DNA from: Xylophilus rhododendri
Lineage (GTDB): Bacteria; Pseudomonadota; Gammaproteobacteria; Burkholderiales; Burkholderiaceae_C
Assembly: GCF_009906855.1 (NCBI RefSeq)
Contig: NZ_CP047650.1
Location: 5,642,001 to 5,706,000, forward strand
Direction: 5' to 3'
Length of the DNA stretch: 64,000 bases
The translations under genes and the position numbers were made by a program. The stretch's first letter is position 1, and the number at the start of each line of letters is the position of its first letter. Positions 41,095 to 50,735 of the stretch are shown here, in pieces. The notes under the pieces were generated by a model. That model made no database searches. It saw only the letters and a list, made by a program, of their open reading frames with translations, and was not told where the DNA came from.

Positions 41095-42048
41095 ATGAAC
41101 AAGACCGGCTATTTCACCCACCCGGCCTGCCGCCGCCACGACATGGGCCGGGGCCATCCCGAATGCCCGGCGCGGCTCGATGCGATCGACGACCGGCTGC
41201 TGTTGACCGGCGTGCTCGACGCCCTCGACCGGCAGGAGGCGCCGCCGGCCGACGACGCCGACCTGCTGCGCGCCCACACCCCCGCCCATCTGGCGCATCT
41301 GCGTGAACTCGATGCCCGGCTGGCGGCCGACCAGGCCGCTGGCGGCCCCGCGCTGGCCGCCATCGACCCCGACACCAGCCTCTGCGCCCACAGCCTGGAA
41401 GCCGCCTGGCGCGCCGCCGGCGCCGCCGTGGCCGCCACCGATGCGGTGGTGACCGGCGCCCTGGCCAATGCCTTCTGCGCCACCCGCCCGCCGGGCCACC
41501 ATGCCGAGCACGGCCGGGCCATGGGCTTCTGCCTGCTCAACAACGTGGCCGTGGGCGTGCGGCGCGCGCTGGAAGTGCATGGCCTGCAGCGGGTGGCGGT
41601 GGTCGATTTCGACGTGCACCACGGCAATGGCACCGAAGACATCCTGCACGGCGACGAGCGGGTGCTGATGGTCGGCCTGTTCCAGCATCCCTTCTATCCC
41701 TTCACCGGCGAGCCGCCGGCCGCCGACAACATGCACAACGTGCCCGTGCCGGCCTACACCCGCGGACCGGCGGTGCGCGAGATCGTCAGCCGGCAGTGGC
41801 TGCCCCTGCTGGAGGCGTTCAGGCCGGAGATGATCTTCATCAGCGCCGGCTTCGACGCCCACCGCGAGGACGAGCTCGGCCAGCTCGGCCTGGTCGAGGC
41901 CGACTACACCTGGATCACCGAGCAGCTGCAGGCCGTGGCCCTGCGCCATGCGGGCGGGCGCATCGTCTCCTGCCTGGAGGGCGGTTATGCGCTGGATGCG
42001 CTGGCCTGCAGCGTCGAGGCCCATGTACGGGTACTGGCAGGAGTCTGA
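41095..42048 (+). CDS. Class II histone deacetylase-like amidohydrolase
   Basis: 317 residues. Zinc-dependent deacetylase fold. The catalytic His pair is in TRPPGHHAEHGRAMGFCLLN. Zinc ligands are in VVDFDVHHGNGTEDI and ISAGFDAHREDELGQ, and the C-terminal SCLEGGYALDALA is conserved. In bacteria such enzymes deacetylate acetylpolyamines or other acetylamides; the substrate is not clear here. It begins 43 bases from the divergent MoxR gene. Confidence 0.9.
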   Translation: MNKTGYFTHPACRRHDMGRGHPECPARLDAIDDRLLLTGVLDALDRQEAPPADDADLLRAHTPAHLAHLRELDARLAADQAAGGPALAAIDPDTSLCAHSLEAAWRAAGAAVAATDAVVTGALANAFCATRPPGHHAEHGRAMGFCLLNNVAVGVRRALEVHGLQRVAVVDFDVHHGNGTEDILHGDERVLMVGLFQHPFYPFTGEPPAADNMHNVPVPAYTRGPAVREIVSRQWLPLLEAFRPEMIFISAGFDAHREDELGQLGLVEADYTWITEQLQAVALRHAGGRIVSCLEGGYALDALACSVEAHVRVLAGV

Positions 42049-42052
42049 AACC

Positions 42053-43306
42053 ATGCAGGCATTGCAGAAACTGATCGCCGATTTCCATGCGTCCGACCCC
42101 TGGCTGGGCCTGCTGCTGCTGGCCCTGTGCCTGGCCGTCGCCTGGCTGCTGGCCAAACGCCTGGGCCGTGGCCAGTCGCAGGGCGCGGCCTCGGTCTGGT
42201 TCGGGCGGCATACCGCCGACGGGCTGATGTTCCCGCTGCTGGCGCTGCTGCTCGTCTATGCGGCGCGCACCGGCGTGGCGCTGTACCGGCCGGCCTTCGT
42301 GCTGCAGATCGCCGTGCCGGTGCTGGTCTCGCTGGTGGTGGTGCGGTTGTGCGCGCGGGTGCTGCTGTCGGTGTTTCCGCAGTCGCCGGCCTCGCGGCTG
42401 ATCGAGCGCTTCGTCTGGTGGGGCGCCTGGCTGGGCGCGGCGTTGTGGGTCACCGGCCTGCTGACGCCGATGCTGGCGCAACTCGAAGCGGTATCCCTGC
42501 ATTTCGGCAAGACGCGGGTGGACCTGCGCACCCTGCTCGAAGGCGGGCTCTCCGCCGGCTTGGTGCTGGTGCTGACCTTGTGGGTCTCCGCGGCCTTCGA
42601 GCGCCGCATCCTGGCCAGCAGCTTCACCGACCTGTCCTTGCGCAAGGCCGCGGCCAATGTGGCGCGGGCGGTGCTGCTGCTGGTCGGCCTGCTGTTCGTG
42701 CTGAGCACGGTGGGCGTGGACCTGACCGCGCTGTCGGTCTTCGGCGGCGCCATCGGCGTCGGCCTGGGCTTCGGCCTGCAGAAGCTGGCCTCCAACTACA
42801 TCAGCGGCTATGTGATGCTGCTGGAGCGCTCGCTGCACATCGGCGACAACATCCGCATCGACAGCTTCGAAGGCCGCATCACCGACATCAAGACCCGCTA
42901 CACCCTGGTGCGGGCCACCAACGGCCGCGAATCCATCGTGCCCAACGAGACCTTCATCACCCAGCGGGTGGAGAACCTGTCGGCGGCCGACCTGAAATTC
43001 CGCCTCTTCACCGAGATCACCGTGGGCTACGACTCCGATGTGGAACTGGTACGCCGCATCCTGGCCCAGGCCGCGGCGGCGCAGGACCGGGTGATCGCCT
43101 CGCCCGAGCCGGTGGCGCACCTGCTGCAGTTCGCGCCGGACGGGCTGATGTTCGCGCTGAACTACTGGATCGCCGACCCGGCCGCCGGGCAGGACAGCGT
43201 GCGCTCGGCCGTCAACCTGGCCGCGCTGGCCGCCCTGCGCGAGGCGGGCATCGAGCTGCCTTTCCCGCAGCGGGTGGTGCGCATGGTGGATACCCCGGCG
43301 AATTAG
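42053..43306 (+). CDS. Mechanosensitive ion channel, MscS family
   Basis: 417 residues. Five or six N-terminal helices precede the pore helix and the beta domain: VDLTALSVFGGAIGVGLGFG, QKLASNYISGYVMLLERSLH, IGDNIRIDSFEGRITDIKTR. It would open under membrane tension to release solutes in osmotic downshock. Longer than E. coli MscS (286) owing to extra helices. AGGAG lies 9 bases before the ATG at 42053; it follows the deacetylase by 4 bases. Confidence 0.9.
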   Translation: MQALQKLIADFHASDPWLGLLLLALCLAVAWLLAKRLGRGQSQGAASVWFGRHTADGLMFPLLALLLVYAARTGVALYRPAFVLQIAVPVLVSLVVVRLCARVLLSVFPQSPASRLIERFVWWGAWLGAALWVTGLLTPMLAQLEAVSLHFGKTRVDLRTLLEGGLSAGLVLVLTLWVSAAFERRILASSFTDLSLRKAAANVARAVLLLVGLLFVLSTVGVDLTALSVFGGAIGVGLGFGLQKLASNYISGYVMLLERSLHIGDNIRIDSFEGRITDIKTRYTLVRATNGRESIVPNETFITQRVENLSAADLKFRLFTEITVGYDSDVELVRRILAQAAAAQDRVIASPEPVAHLLQFAPDGLMFALNYWIADPAAGQDSVRSAVNLAALAALREAGIELPFPQRVVRMVDTPAN

Positions 43307-43351
43307 AATCGTCAGGCTGTATTCATCGTGAAGCTATTGGAGGCAACTGCA

Positions 43352-44101
43352 ATGAAGGTACTGGTCCCCGTCAAGCGGGTCGTCGACTACAACGTCAAGG
43401 TCCGCGTCAAGTCGGACGGCAGCGGCGTGGACATCGCCAACGTCAAGATGAGCATGAACCCCTTCGACGAGATCGCCATCGAAGAGGCGGTCCGGCTGAA
43501 GGAGAAGGGCCTGGTCACCGAAGTCATCGCCGTGTCCTGCGGCGTGGCCCAGTGCCAGGAAACGCTGCGCACCGCGCTGGCCATCGGTGCCGACCGCGCC
43601 ATCCTGGTCCAGACCGATGTGGAACTGCAGCCCCTGGCCGTGGCCAAGATCCTCAAGGCCCTGCTCGACAAGGAACAGCCGACCCTGGTGATCCTGGGCA
43701 AGCAGGCCATCGACGACGACAGCAACCAGACCGGCCAGATGCTGGCCGCCCTGGCCGACCTGCCGCAGGCCACCTTCGCCAGCAAGGTCGAACTGTCCGC
43801 CGATGGCGTGCAGGTGACCCGTGAAGTCGATGGCGGCCTGGAAACGCTCAAGCTCACGCTGCCCGCCATCGTCACCACCGACCTGCGCCTGAACGAGCCG
43901 CGCTACGTGACGCTGCCCAACATCATGAAGGCCAAGAAGAAGACCATGGACACGCTCACCCCCGCCGACCTGGGTGTGGACGTGGCCCCGCGCCTGAAGA
44001 CCTTGAAGGTCAGCGAGCCGCCCAAGCGCGGCGCCGGCATCAAGGTGCCCGATGTCGCCACGCTGGTGGCCAAACTCAAGACCGAAGCGAAGGTGATCTG
44101 A
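43352..44101 (+). CDS. etfB: Electron transfer flavoprotein subunit beta
   Basis: 249 residues. [20 protein letters not shown] at the start and [20 protein letters not shown], which contacts AMP, are typical. EtfAB carries electrons from acyl-CoA and other dehydrogenases to ETF-quinone oxidoreductase. GGAGG lies 8 bases before the ATG at 43352; an upstream in-frame ATG at 43328 would overlap that site. The stop overlaps etfA (TGATG). Confidence 0.95.
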   Translation: MKVLVPVKRVVDYNVKVRVKSDGSGVDIANVKMSMNPFDEIAIEEAVRLKEKGLVTEVIAVSCGVAQCQETLRTALAIGADRAILVQTDVELQPLAVAKILKALLDKEQPTLVILGKQAIDDDSNQTGQMLAALADLPQATFASKVELSADGVQVTREVDGGLETLKLTLPAIVTTDLRLNEPRYVTLPNIMKAKKKTMDTLTPADLGVDVAPRLKTLKVSEPPKRGAGIKVPDVATLVAKLKTEAKVI

Positions 44102-45033
44102 TGGCCGTCCTCGTCATTGCCGAACACGACAACGCCGCGATCAAGCCGGCGACCCTCAACACCATCACCGCAGCCAAGGCCTGCGGTGGCGATGTGGCCG
44201 TGCTGGTCGTGGGCCAGAACGCCCAGGGCGCGGCCGATGCGGCTGCCAAGGTGGCTGGCGTCAGCAAAGTGATCCTGGCCGATGGTCCGAGCCTGGCCGA
44301 AGGCCTCGCCGAGAACGTCGCTGCGCAAGTGCTATCCATCGCTTCCGGCTACAGCCACATCCTGTTCCCTGCCACCGCGGCCGGCAAGAACGCCGCCCCG
44401 CGTGTGGCGGCCAAGCTGGACGTGGCCCAGATCAGCGACATCACCAAAGTCGATTCGCCCGACACCTTCGAGCGGCCGATCTACGCCGGCAACGCCATCG
44501 CCACCGTGCAGAGCGGCGATGCGACCAAGGTCATCACCGTGCGCACCACCGGCTTCGACGCGGCAGCGGCCGAAGGCGGCAGCGCATCGGTCGAGAAGAT
44601 CGACGCGGTGGCCGACAGCGGCAAGAGCAGCTTCGTCGGCCGCGAGGTCACCAAGAGCGACCGGCCTGAACTCACCGCTGCAAAAATCATCGTCTCCGGC
44701 GGCCGGGCGATGGGCTCCAGCGACAAGTTCAACGAGGTGCTCACGCCCCTGGCCGACAAGCTCGGCGCCGCGCTCGGCGCCAGCCGCGCGGCCGTCGATG
44801 CGGGCTACGCCCCCAACGACTGGCAGGTCGGCCAGACCGGCAAGATCGTGGCGCCCACGCTCTACATCGCCGCCGGCATCTCGGGTGCGATCCAGCACCT
44901 GGCCGGCATGAAGGACTCCAAGGTGATCGTGGCGATCAACAAGGATCCGGAAGCGCCGATCTTCGGCGTGGCCGACTACGGCATCGAAGGCGATCTGTTC
45001 ATCGTGGTGCCGGAACTCGTCGCCGCGCTCTAA
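44101..45033 (+). CDS. etfA: Electron transfer flavoprotein subunit alpha
   Basis: 310 residues. The C-terminal FAD-binding domain has [33 protein letters not shown] and [20 protein letters not shown]. Partner of EtfB, forming the FAD-containing heterodimer. Translation is coupled to etfB through TGATG. No acyl-CoA dehydrogenase gene follows in this window; a strong terminator does. Confidence 0.96.
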   Translation: MAVLVIAEHDNAAIKPATLNTITAAKACGGDVAVLVVGQNAQGAADAAAKVAGVSKVILADGPSLAEGLAENVAAQVLSIASGYSHILFPATAAGKNAAPRVAAKLDVAQISDITKVDSPDTFERPIYAGNAIATVQSGDATKVITVRTTGFDAAAAEGGSASVEKIDAVADSGKSSFVGREVTKSDRPELTAAKIIVSGGRAMGSSDKFNEVLTPLADKLGAALGASRAAVDAGYAPNDWQVGQTGKIVAPTLYIAAGISGAIQHLAGMKDSKVIVAINKDPEAPIFGVADYGIEGDLFIVVPELVAAL

Positions 45034-45048
45034 GCCGCGCGCTGCCGG

Positions 45049-45085
45049 ACGCCGATGCGGGCACTGCCCGCGTCGGCGTTTTTTT
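45049..45085 (+). terminator. Intrinsic terminator after etfA
   Basis: ACGCCGA...GCGGGC (45049–45062) pairs with GCCCGC...TCGGCGT (45066–45079) over about 13 pairs around a 3-base loop, followed by a run of seven T. Confidence 0.92.
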
Positions 45086-45138
45086 CAAGAAAAAAAGAGA
45101 CATCTCCCGACCAGGCGAAGACCTGGCTGCGCTCCCCC

Positions 45139-46230
45139 ATGAAGACACCCGCCGCCCGGCTGCCACTGATCGACTCCCTCAAGGGACTGGCCTGCTGCCT
45201 GATCGTCTGGCACCACCTGGCCTTCTACGGCCCGATGTCCGAAGTCGCGCGTCCGCTGGCCCCCTGGCTGATGGACGTGCTGGCCGACTACGCCCGCATG
45301 GCGGTGCAGATCTTCCTGGTGATCGGCGGCTTCCTCAACGCCCGTTCGCTCGCGCCCCGCGGCACCGGGCGCATCGAGGCGCCGCTGGCACGCATCGGCA
45401 AACGTTACCTGCGCCTGGCCATGCCTTACCTGGTGGCGCTGGCCACCGGCATGGTGGCGGCGATGCTGGCCCGGCCCTGGCTGCCCGGCCCGGTGGTGCC
45501 CGCCGCGCCGCACGAGGCGCAACTGCTGGCGCACGGTTTCTTCCTGCAGGACCTGGTGGGCCAGGAGGCGCTGTCGGCCGGCGTCTGGTATGTGGCCATC
45601 GACTTCCAGCTCTTCGCCGCCACGGTGCTGCTGTTCTTCGCCGCGCAGCGCTGGTCCAGCCGGCCGGCGCTGACGGTGTTTTGCCTGGTCTCGGGCATCG
45701 CCGCGGTGTCGCTGGTGGTGTTCAACCGGCTGCCTGCGCTGGATCCGACGGCGCTGTATTTCTTCGGTGCCTACGGGCTGGGCATCCTGGCCTGCTGGGG
45801 CGCGCATTCGCCGCGGCCGGGGCGCTGGATGGCGGGCATCGCGCTGCTGGGCGGCGTCGCGCTGGCGGTGGATTTCCGGGCCCGGATCGCCATCGCCCTG
45901 GCCGCCGCGCTGCTGCTGCTGTGGGCGCATGCACGCCACCGCCAGGGTGATGCCGAGCCGGCGCTGCTGCGGCCGCTGGCCGGGGTGGGGCGCATCTCGT
46001 ACTCGGTGTTCCTGATCCACTTTCCGGTGCTGCTGTGCGTGGGCGCGCTGGTGCATCACCTCTGGCCGGCCCTGCCATGGGCCAACGCGGCGGGGATGGC
46101 CTCGGTGTTCGGGCTCTCGCTGCTGGCGGGCCTGCTGCTGCACCGCACGGTGGAGTCGCGCGGCGCGGGGCCGGGGCGCCTGCTGCTGGTGATGGTTTCG
46201 CTTCTGTGCCTGGGCGCCTTCCTGGATTGA
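45139..46230 (+). CDS. Acyltransferase family 3 membrane protein
   Basis: 363 residues with about ten hydrophobic helices. IDSLKGLACCLIVWHHLAFY contains the conserved His of the acyltransferase-3 fold; SAGVWYVAIDFQLFAATVLL and YSVFLIHFPVLLCVGALVHH are also typical. These enzymes O-acylate carbohydrates or lipids at the membrane, often of the cell surface. The acceptor is unknown. The ATG at 45139 begins the first recognisable block; the frame is open upstream across the etfA terminator. Confidence 0.83.
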   Translation: MKTPAARLPLIDSLKGLACCLIVWHHLAFYGPMSEVARPLAPWLMDVLADYARMAVQIFLVIGGFLNARSLAPRGTGRIEAPLARIGKRYLRLAMPYLVALATGMVAAMLARPWLPGPVVPAAPHEAQLLAHGFFLQDLVGQEALSAGVWYVAIDFQLFAATVLLFFAAQRWSSRPALTVFCLVSGIAAVSLVVFNRLPALDPTALYFFGAYGLGILACWGAHSPRPGRWMAGIALLGGVALAVDFRARIAIALAAALLLLWAHARHRQGDAEPALLRPLAGVGRISYSVFLIHFPVLLCVGALVHHLWPALPWANAAGMASVFGLSLLAGLLLHRTVESRGAGPGRLLLVMVSLLCLGAFLD

Positions 46231-46334
46231 GTGCCCCCGCGGCGGCGGGTTTTCCCGCAGTTCGTTATCCTCGCCGCATCGATTTCCCCAGCCCCGCGGC
46301 ATGTCTCGCCGCCTTCCGGGCGCCTCGTTCCCAC

Positions 46335-47518
46335 ATGAAAAACAACTTCCTGCGCGCCGCCGTGGTGCTCGGCCTGCTGTCGGCCATCGGCCCTTCGCCA
46401 TCGACATGTACCTGCCGGCGCTGCCAAGCATCGGCCAGTCCCTGTCCGCCTCGCCGATGGCGGTGCAGATGAGCCTGATGGCCTTCTTCATCTCCCTGGG
46501 CGTGGGCCAGCTGGTCTACGGGCCGGTGTCGGACATGCTGGGCCGCAAGCCGCCGCTGTATTTCGGCCTCGGCCTTTTTGCGCTGGGCAGCGTGGGCTGC
46601 GCGCTGGCGCCGGACATCGGCACCCTGATCGCCCTGCGTTTCGTGCAGGGCCTGGGCGCCTGCGCCGGCATGGTGGTGCCGCGCGCGGTGGTGCGCGACC
46701 TGCACACCGGCCCGGACGCGGCGCGCCTGATGTCGTTGCTGATGCTGGTCTTCAGCGTCTCGCCCATCCTGGCGCCGCTGGCCGGCAGCCTGGTGATCGA
46801 GGTGGTGGGCTGGCGCGGCGTGTTCTGGGCGGTGACCGGCGCCTCGTTGCTGGGCCTGGTGCTGCTGGCCACCAGCCTGCCGGAGACCCGGCCGCCGGCC
46901 GATCGGGTGGAGAGCACGGTGCGCGGCGCCATCGCCGGCTACCGCCGCCTGCTGGGCGACCGGCATTTCCTGGGGCTGGTGTTCATCGGCGCCTTCGGCA
47001 TTTCCAGCTTCTTCGCCTACCTGGCCCATTCCTCCTTCGTGCTGATCGGGCACTACGGCCTGACGCCGCGGCAATACAGCCTGGCCTTCTCGCTGAACGC
47101 CGCCTCCTTCATCGGCGTCTCCCAGTTCACCGGCAAGCTGAGCCGGCGCTTCGGCCTGAAGCCGCTGGTCTCCGGCGCGGTGGTGGGCTATGCGCTCACC
47201 ATGGTGCTGCTGGCGGCCTGCAGCCTGATGGGCATGGAGTCGCTGGCGCTCATCATGGTGCTGCTCTTCATCGGCTACGGCTTCCTGGGGTTGATCGTGC
47301 CGACCACGGCCGTGCTCTCGCTGGAGGCTCATGGCGCCATCGCCGGCACCGCCTCGGCCCTGATGGGCACCCTGCAGTTCGTGACCGGCGCGGTGGTGAT
47401 CGCCGTGTCCGGCGTGTTCATGGACGGCACGGCCCGGCCGATGCTGGTGGCGATCGCCGTCTGCGCCTTGCTGTCCTTCGTCACCGCCCGGTTCACGCTG
47501 CGTGGGCACGGCCATTGA
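46335..47518 (+). CDS. Bcr/CflA-type MFS drug transporter, apparent frameshift near 46393
   Basis: Expected protein about 394 residues with 12 helices. The N-terminus MKNNFLRAAVVLGLLSAIGP reads from the ATG at 46335, but the family continuation FAIDMYLPALPSIGQSLSAS lies in another frame. The change falls in the C-run 46391–46393. Adding one C restores a perfect Bcr-like reading and a length divisible by three (1185). The remainder (GVGQLVYGPVSDMLGRKPPL, RFVQGLGACAGMVVPRAVVR) is intact to the stop. As given, only a shortened product from ATG 46406, lacking helix 1, could be made. Either a sequencing error or a recent inactivating mutation. Confidence 0.8.
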
Positions 47519-47588
47519 GGCGGGCGCCAGCAGGATCGCCCAAGCTCTCCTAGAATCCCTCCCGCGCCCTGCATCCAACGCAGGGCGT

Positions 47589-47741
47589 ACGTTTTCAGGG
47601 CGGGGTGAAACTCCCCACCGGCGGTGATGGCGCATCCAGCGCATGAGCCCGCGAGCGTCCGCAGACGGCCCCCGTCCGCGGAGTCAGCAGATTCGGTGAG
47701 ATCCCGAGGCCGACGGTCACAGTCCGGATGAAAGAAAACGT
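47589..47741 (+). promoter_or_regulatory. FMN riboswitch (RFN element)
   Basis: The conserved RFN blocks occur in order: ACGTTTTCAGGGCGGGGTGA, CCCCACCGGCGGTGATGG, AGCCCGCGAGCG, GTCAGCAGATTCGGTGAGAT, CCGAGGCCGACGGTCACAGT and CCGGATGAAAGAAAACGT. The first and last pair to form stem P1 (ACGTTTTC/GAAAACGT). It binds FMN and would lower expression of the lumazine synthase gene downstream when flavin is plentiful. A TAGAAT hexamer at 47551 is a candidate -10. No clear terminator follows, so control may act on translation. Confidence 0.96.
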
Positions 47742-47862
47742 CGGCCCATCTCGATGGCCGTACTCCGTCTGCAGCCGATGCAGGGGAGGGCGGCCACCGG
47801 CGTGGCTGAATTGCCCTGGACCCTGCCGTTCTTCTCGATCCGGTTTTCGGCCGTCCATCCTC

Positions 47863-48348
47863 GTGAACTCTCGCTCTCCCTTCCCGGCCGCCAGTGGCCG
47901 CATCGCCCTGGTGCATGCCAGCTGGCACCTCGACATCGTCAAGCAAGGCTGCGATGCCTTCATCGCCAGCATGGTGGAACTCGGCTTCCCGGCCGATCGC
48001 ATCGATGTGCTGGCCGTGCCCGGCGCCTTCGAAATCCCGCTGCATGCGGCCAAGCTCGCGGCGCGCGGGCGCTACGCGGCCATCGCCACCTGCGCGCTGG
48101 TGGTCGACGGTGGCATCTACCGCCACGACTTCGTGGCCAGCGCCGTCATCGACGGCCTGATGCGGGTGCAGCTCGACAGCGGCGTGCCGGTGTTCTCCGC
48201 CGTGCTCACGCCCCACCATTTCCATGAGCATGCCGAGCACCGCGACTACTACCTGCGGCATTTCCAGGTGAAGGGGCGTGAGCTGGCGCAAGCCTGCGTC
48301 GCCACGCTGGAGAGCCTTCAACAGCTGCAGGCCCTGACGGGATCCTGA
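47863..48348 (+). CDS. ribH: 6,7-dimethyl-8-ribityllumazine synthase, type II (RibH2-like)
   Basis: 161 residues from GTG. Condenses the pyrimidine and butanone-phosphate precursors in the penultimate riboflavin step. Lumazine-synthase landmarks: IALVHASWHLDIVKQGCDAF, LAVPGAFEIPLHAAKLAARG and VVDGGIYRHDFVASAVIDGL. The VDGGIYRHDF form replaces the usual GAVIRGETxHF, as in RibH2 of Brucella, the decameric type. The start is uncertain: GTG at 47863 gives a normal length; the upstream in-frame ATG lies inside the riboswitch. Confidence 0.88.
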   Translation: MNSRSPFPAASGRIALVHASWHLDIVKQGCDAFIASMVELGFPADRIDVLAVPGAFEIPLHAAKLAARGRYAAIATCALVVDGGIYRHDFVASAVIDGLMRVQLDSGVPVFSAVLTPHHFHEHAEHRDYYLRHFQVKGRELAQACVATLESLQQLQALTGS

Positions 48349-48473
48349 GTAAAGGGCCTTGCGGCCCAATAATTTAGCTATCGGGAGTGCCGGTCCGATT
48401 GCGTGCGTCTGACTTTGTGTCCAGAATCGGGCTAGTTGAAACAAAGCGTGTCGCGCTGCGGAGGGCTGGCCCG

Positions 48474-49658
48474 ATGGAAGTGGTGAGCGATCTCTACGAT
48501 CAACTGGTACATCAGATCTACGACGCCGCCCTGCATCCCGCGCGTTGGGCCGGGGTCGTCGAGCGCATCACGGCGGCCTGCGGCGGCTCCAGCGGCATGC
48601 TGTTCACGCCCATGGCCGGCCCGGCGGAGGGCGGCATGGCGATCGTCAACAACATCCCGCAGGCCACGCTGGAATTCTGGGCGGCGCGCAGCATCCACGA
48701 CGATCCCTACGTGCAGGCCGCCCATCGGCGCGGCCTGGTGCGCGAGGGCGTGGCGATCAACGGCAGCGACCTGGTCTCCGATACCGAGCTGATCGCCACC
48801 CGTTTCTACCGCGAGCTCTGGGCGCCGATCGAGCTGCGCCGCCTGTGCTACGGCGTGATCTTCGACGGCACCGACTCCTTCAAGCTGCCGACGGTGATCT
48901 CGGTGTTCGGGCGCCTGCGCGACCAGCCTTTCAACAGCGCGCACACCGAGCTGATCGAGCGCCTGCTGCCGCATCTGTCGCGCGCGCTGGGCGTGATGTT
49001 CCATCTGCGCGAAGCCCATCTGCGCGAAGCCGTCTCGCTGGCGGCTCTGGACCGGCTGGCCTCCGGCGTGGTGCTGCTGGACGGCCGCGCCCATGTCTGT
49101 TTCGCCAATACCGCGGCGCGGCGCCAGGTGCAGGCCTCCGACCGCTGGGAGCTGCGCCGCGACCCGCTCGGCCGCGAACAGCTGGTGCTGGCGGACCGGC
49201 GCGACAAGCTGGACGTGGATTTCCAGCGCACGGTGGCCGCCGCCATCGATCCGCTGTCGACCGCGGTGCCCGAGCACTTCTCAGAAGCCATGATCCTGCC
49301 CGACGCGCACGGCCGGCCGGGCTGGGTGGTGCATGTGGCGCCGCTGGGCGCGGACGGGGCCGACTCCGCCTTCGGCAGCGCGGGCGGCGCGGGGGCGCGC
49401 GCCATCGTCTTCCTCTACGACCTGGCGGCCGCGTCGGCGGTGCCGCCCAAGCTGCTGTCCAAGCTCTTCGGCACCACGCCGGCCGAATCGCGGGCGGCCT
49501 TGCAGCTGCTGCAGGGCGGCAGCATCGAGGTGATGGCCGAACGGCTGGGGGTGGCGGCCAACACCTTGAAGTCGCAGTTGAAGAGTGTCTACGGCAAGAC
49601 CCGCACGCACCGGCAGGCCGATCTGCTCAAGCTGCTGTTGTCGCTCGCCACGCCCTAG
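48474..49658 (+). CDS. LuxR-family transcriptional regulator with PAS-like sensor region
   Basis: 394 residues. About residues 1–190 form a helical/GAF-like region, 190–300 a PAS-like segment (LDRLASGVVLLDGRAHVCFA), and the last ~65 a LuxR-type helix-turn-helix (LFGTTPAESRAALQLLQGGS, VMAERLGVAANTLKSQLKSV). No response-regulator receiver or autoinducer domain is evident; the signal is unknown. GGAGG lies about 10 bases before the ATG at 48474. Its neighbours give no clear target. Confidence 0.82.
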   Translation: MEVVSDLYDQLVHQIYDAALHPARWAGVVERITAACGGSSGMLFTPMAGPAEGGMAIVNNIPQATLEFWAARSIHDDPYVQAAHRRGLVREGVAINGSDLVSDTELIATRFYRELWAPIELRRLCYGVIFDGTDSFKLPTVISVFGRLRDQPFNSAHTELIERLLPHLSRALGVMFHLREAHLREAVSLAALDRLASGVVLLDGRAHVCFANTAARRQVQASDRWELRRDPLGREQLVLADRRDKLDVDFQRTVAAAIDPLSTAVPEHFSEAMILPDAHGRPGWVVHVAPLGADGADSAFGSAGGAGARAIVFLYDLAAASAVPPKLLSKLFGTTPAESRAALQLLQGGSIEVMAERLGVAANTLKSQLKSVYGKTRTHRQADLLKLLLSLATP

Positions 49659-49712
49659 CCGTCACGGCCGATGGGCATACTTGGCCGGGCATTCACAGCC
49701 AGGAACGTTCCC

Positions 49713-50690
49713 ATGCAGACACAAACGGCGGCCCAGGACTGGCGCCACTCCCACGTTTTCCACGAAGGCAATCCCCTGGCCAAGCGCAACACCGCCTGGG
49801 CCGTGGCCCTGACCGCCGCCATGATGGTGGTGGAGATCGCGGGCGGCTGGGTCTTCAATTCCATGGCGCTGCTGGCCGACGGCTGGCACATGAGTTCCCA
49901 CGCGCTGGCGCTGGGCCTGGCGGTGGCGGCCTATGCGGCGGCGCGGCGGCTGCAGGGCGACAGCCGCTTCGCCTTCGGCACCTGGAAGATCGAGGTGCTG
50001 GGCGGCTACACCAGCGCCATCCTGCTGCTGATGGTGGGCGCGCTGATGCTGTTCCAGTCGGTCGAGCGGCTGATCGCGCCGAGCCCGGTGCACTACGACC
50101 AGGCCATCGCCATCGCGGTGGTCGGCCTGGCGGTGAACTTGGTCTGCGCCTGGCTGCTGCGCGACGGGCACCAGCACCACCACCACCACCACCACCATGG
50201 GCATGATCACCACCACCACGACCATCACGCGCACGGCCACGATCATGGCCATGCCAATGGCCATGAAGACCTGAACCTGCGTGCCGCCTACCTGCATGTG
50301 GTGGCCGACGCCGCCACTTCGGTGCTGGCCATCGTCGCCCTGGTCGCCGGCAAGTTCTGGGGCTGGGTGTGGATGGACCCGCTGATGGGCATTCTGGGCG
50401 CCGGCCTGGTGGCGGTCTGGGCCTTCGGCCTGTTGCGCCAGACGGGCCGGGTGCTGCTGGACGCCGAGATGGACGCCCCGGTGGTCGAGGAGATCCGCGA
50501 GGTGATCGCCGCCAGCCCGATCCCCGCCACCATCTGCGACCTGCATGTCTGGCGGGTGGGCTCGGGCAAGTTCGCCTGCATCGTCTCGCTGGCCACGGAG
50601 CAGGCGGTGGAGCCGGATTACTTCAAGCGGCAGCTGCGCGTCCACGAGGAACTGGTGCATATTTCGGTGGAGATCAACCGCCTGGCGTGA
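49713..50690 (+). CDS. dmeF: Cation diffusion facilitator, DmeF type (Co/Zn/Ni efflux)
   Basis: 325 residues, six helices. HSHVFHEGNPLAKRNTAWAV at the N-terminus is characteristic of DmeF. Metal-site residues lie in LLADGWHMSSHALALGLAVA (helix 2) and HVVADAATSVLAIVALVAGK (helix 5). A strikingly His-rich loop (about residues 152–188, from bases 50168 to 50264) joins helices 4 and 5 and probably buffers metal. The cytoplasmic C-terminal domain is present. It would export Co2+ or related ions. AGGAA precedes the ATG by 8 bases. Confidence 0.9.
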   Translation: MQTQTAAQDWRHSHVFHEGNPLAKRNTAWAVALTAAMMVVEIAGGWVFNSMALLADGWHMSSHALALGLAVAAYAAARRLQGDSRFAFGTWKIEVLGGYTSAILLLMVGALMLFQSVERLIAPSPVHYDQAIAIAVVGLAVNLVCAWLLRDGHQHHHHHHHHGHDHHHHDHHAHGHDHGHANGHEDLNLRAAYLHVVADAATSVLAIVALVAGKFWGWVWMDPLMGILGAGLVAVWAFGLLRQTGRVLLDAEMDAPVVEEIREVIAASPIPATICDLHVWRVGSGKFACIVSLATEQAVEPDYFKRQLRVHEELVHISVEINRLA

Positions 50691-50735
50691 CGAACGGAAA
50701 CGCCTGTACCGCCGCGCCACGCGCACCATAGGACG

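Noticed and set aside
47728..47862. ATG at 47728 as the start of the lumazine synthase
   Set aside because: It lies within the conserved last block of the FMN riboswitch, and the added 45 residues are Cys/Arg/Pro-rich with no resemblance to the family.
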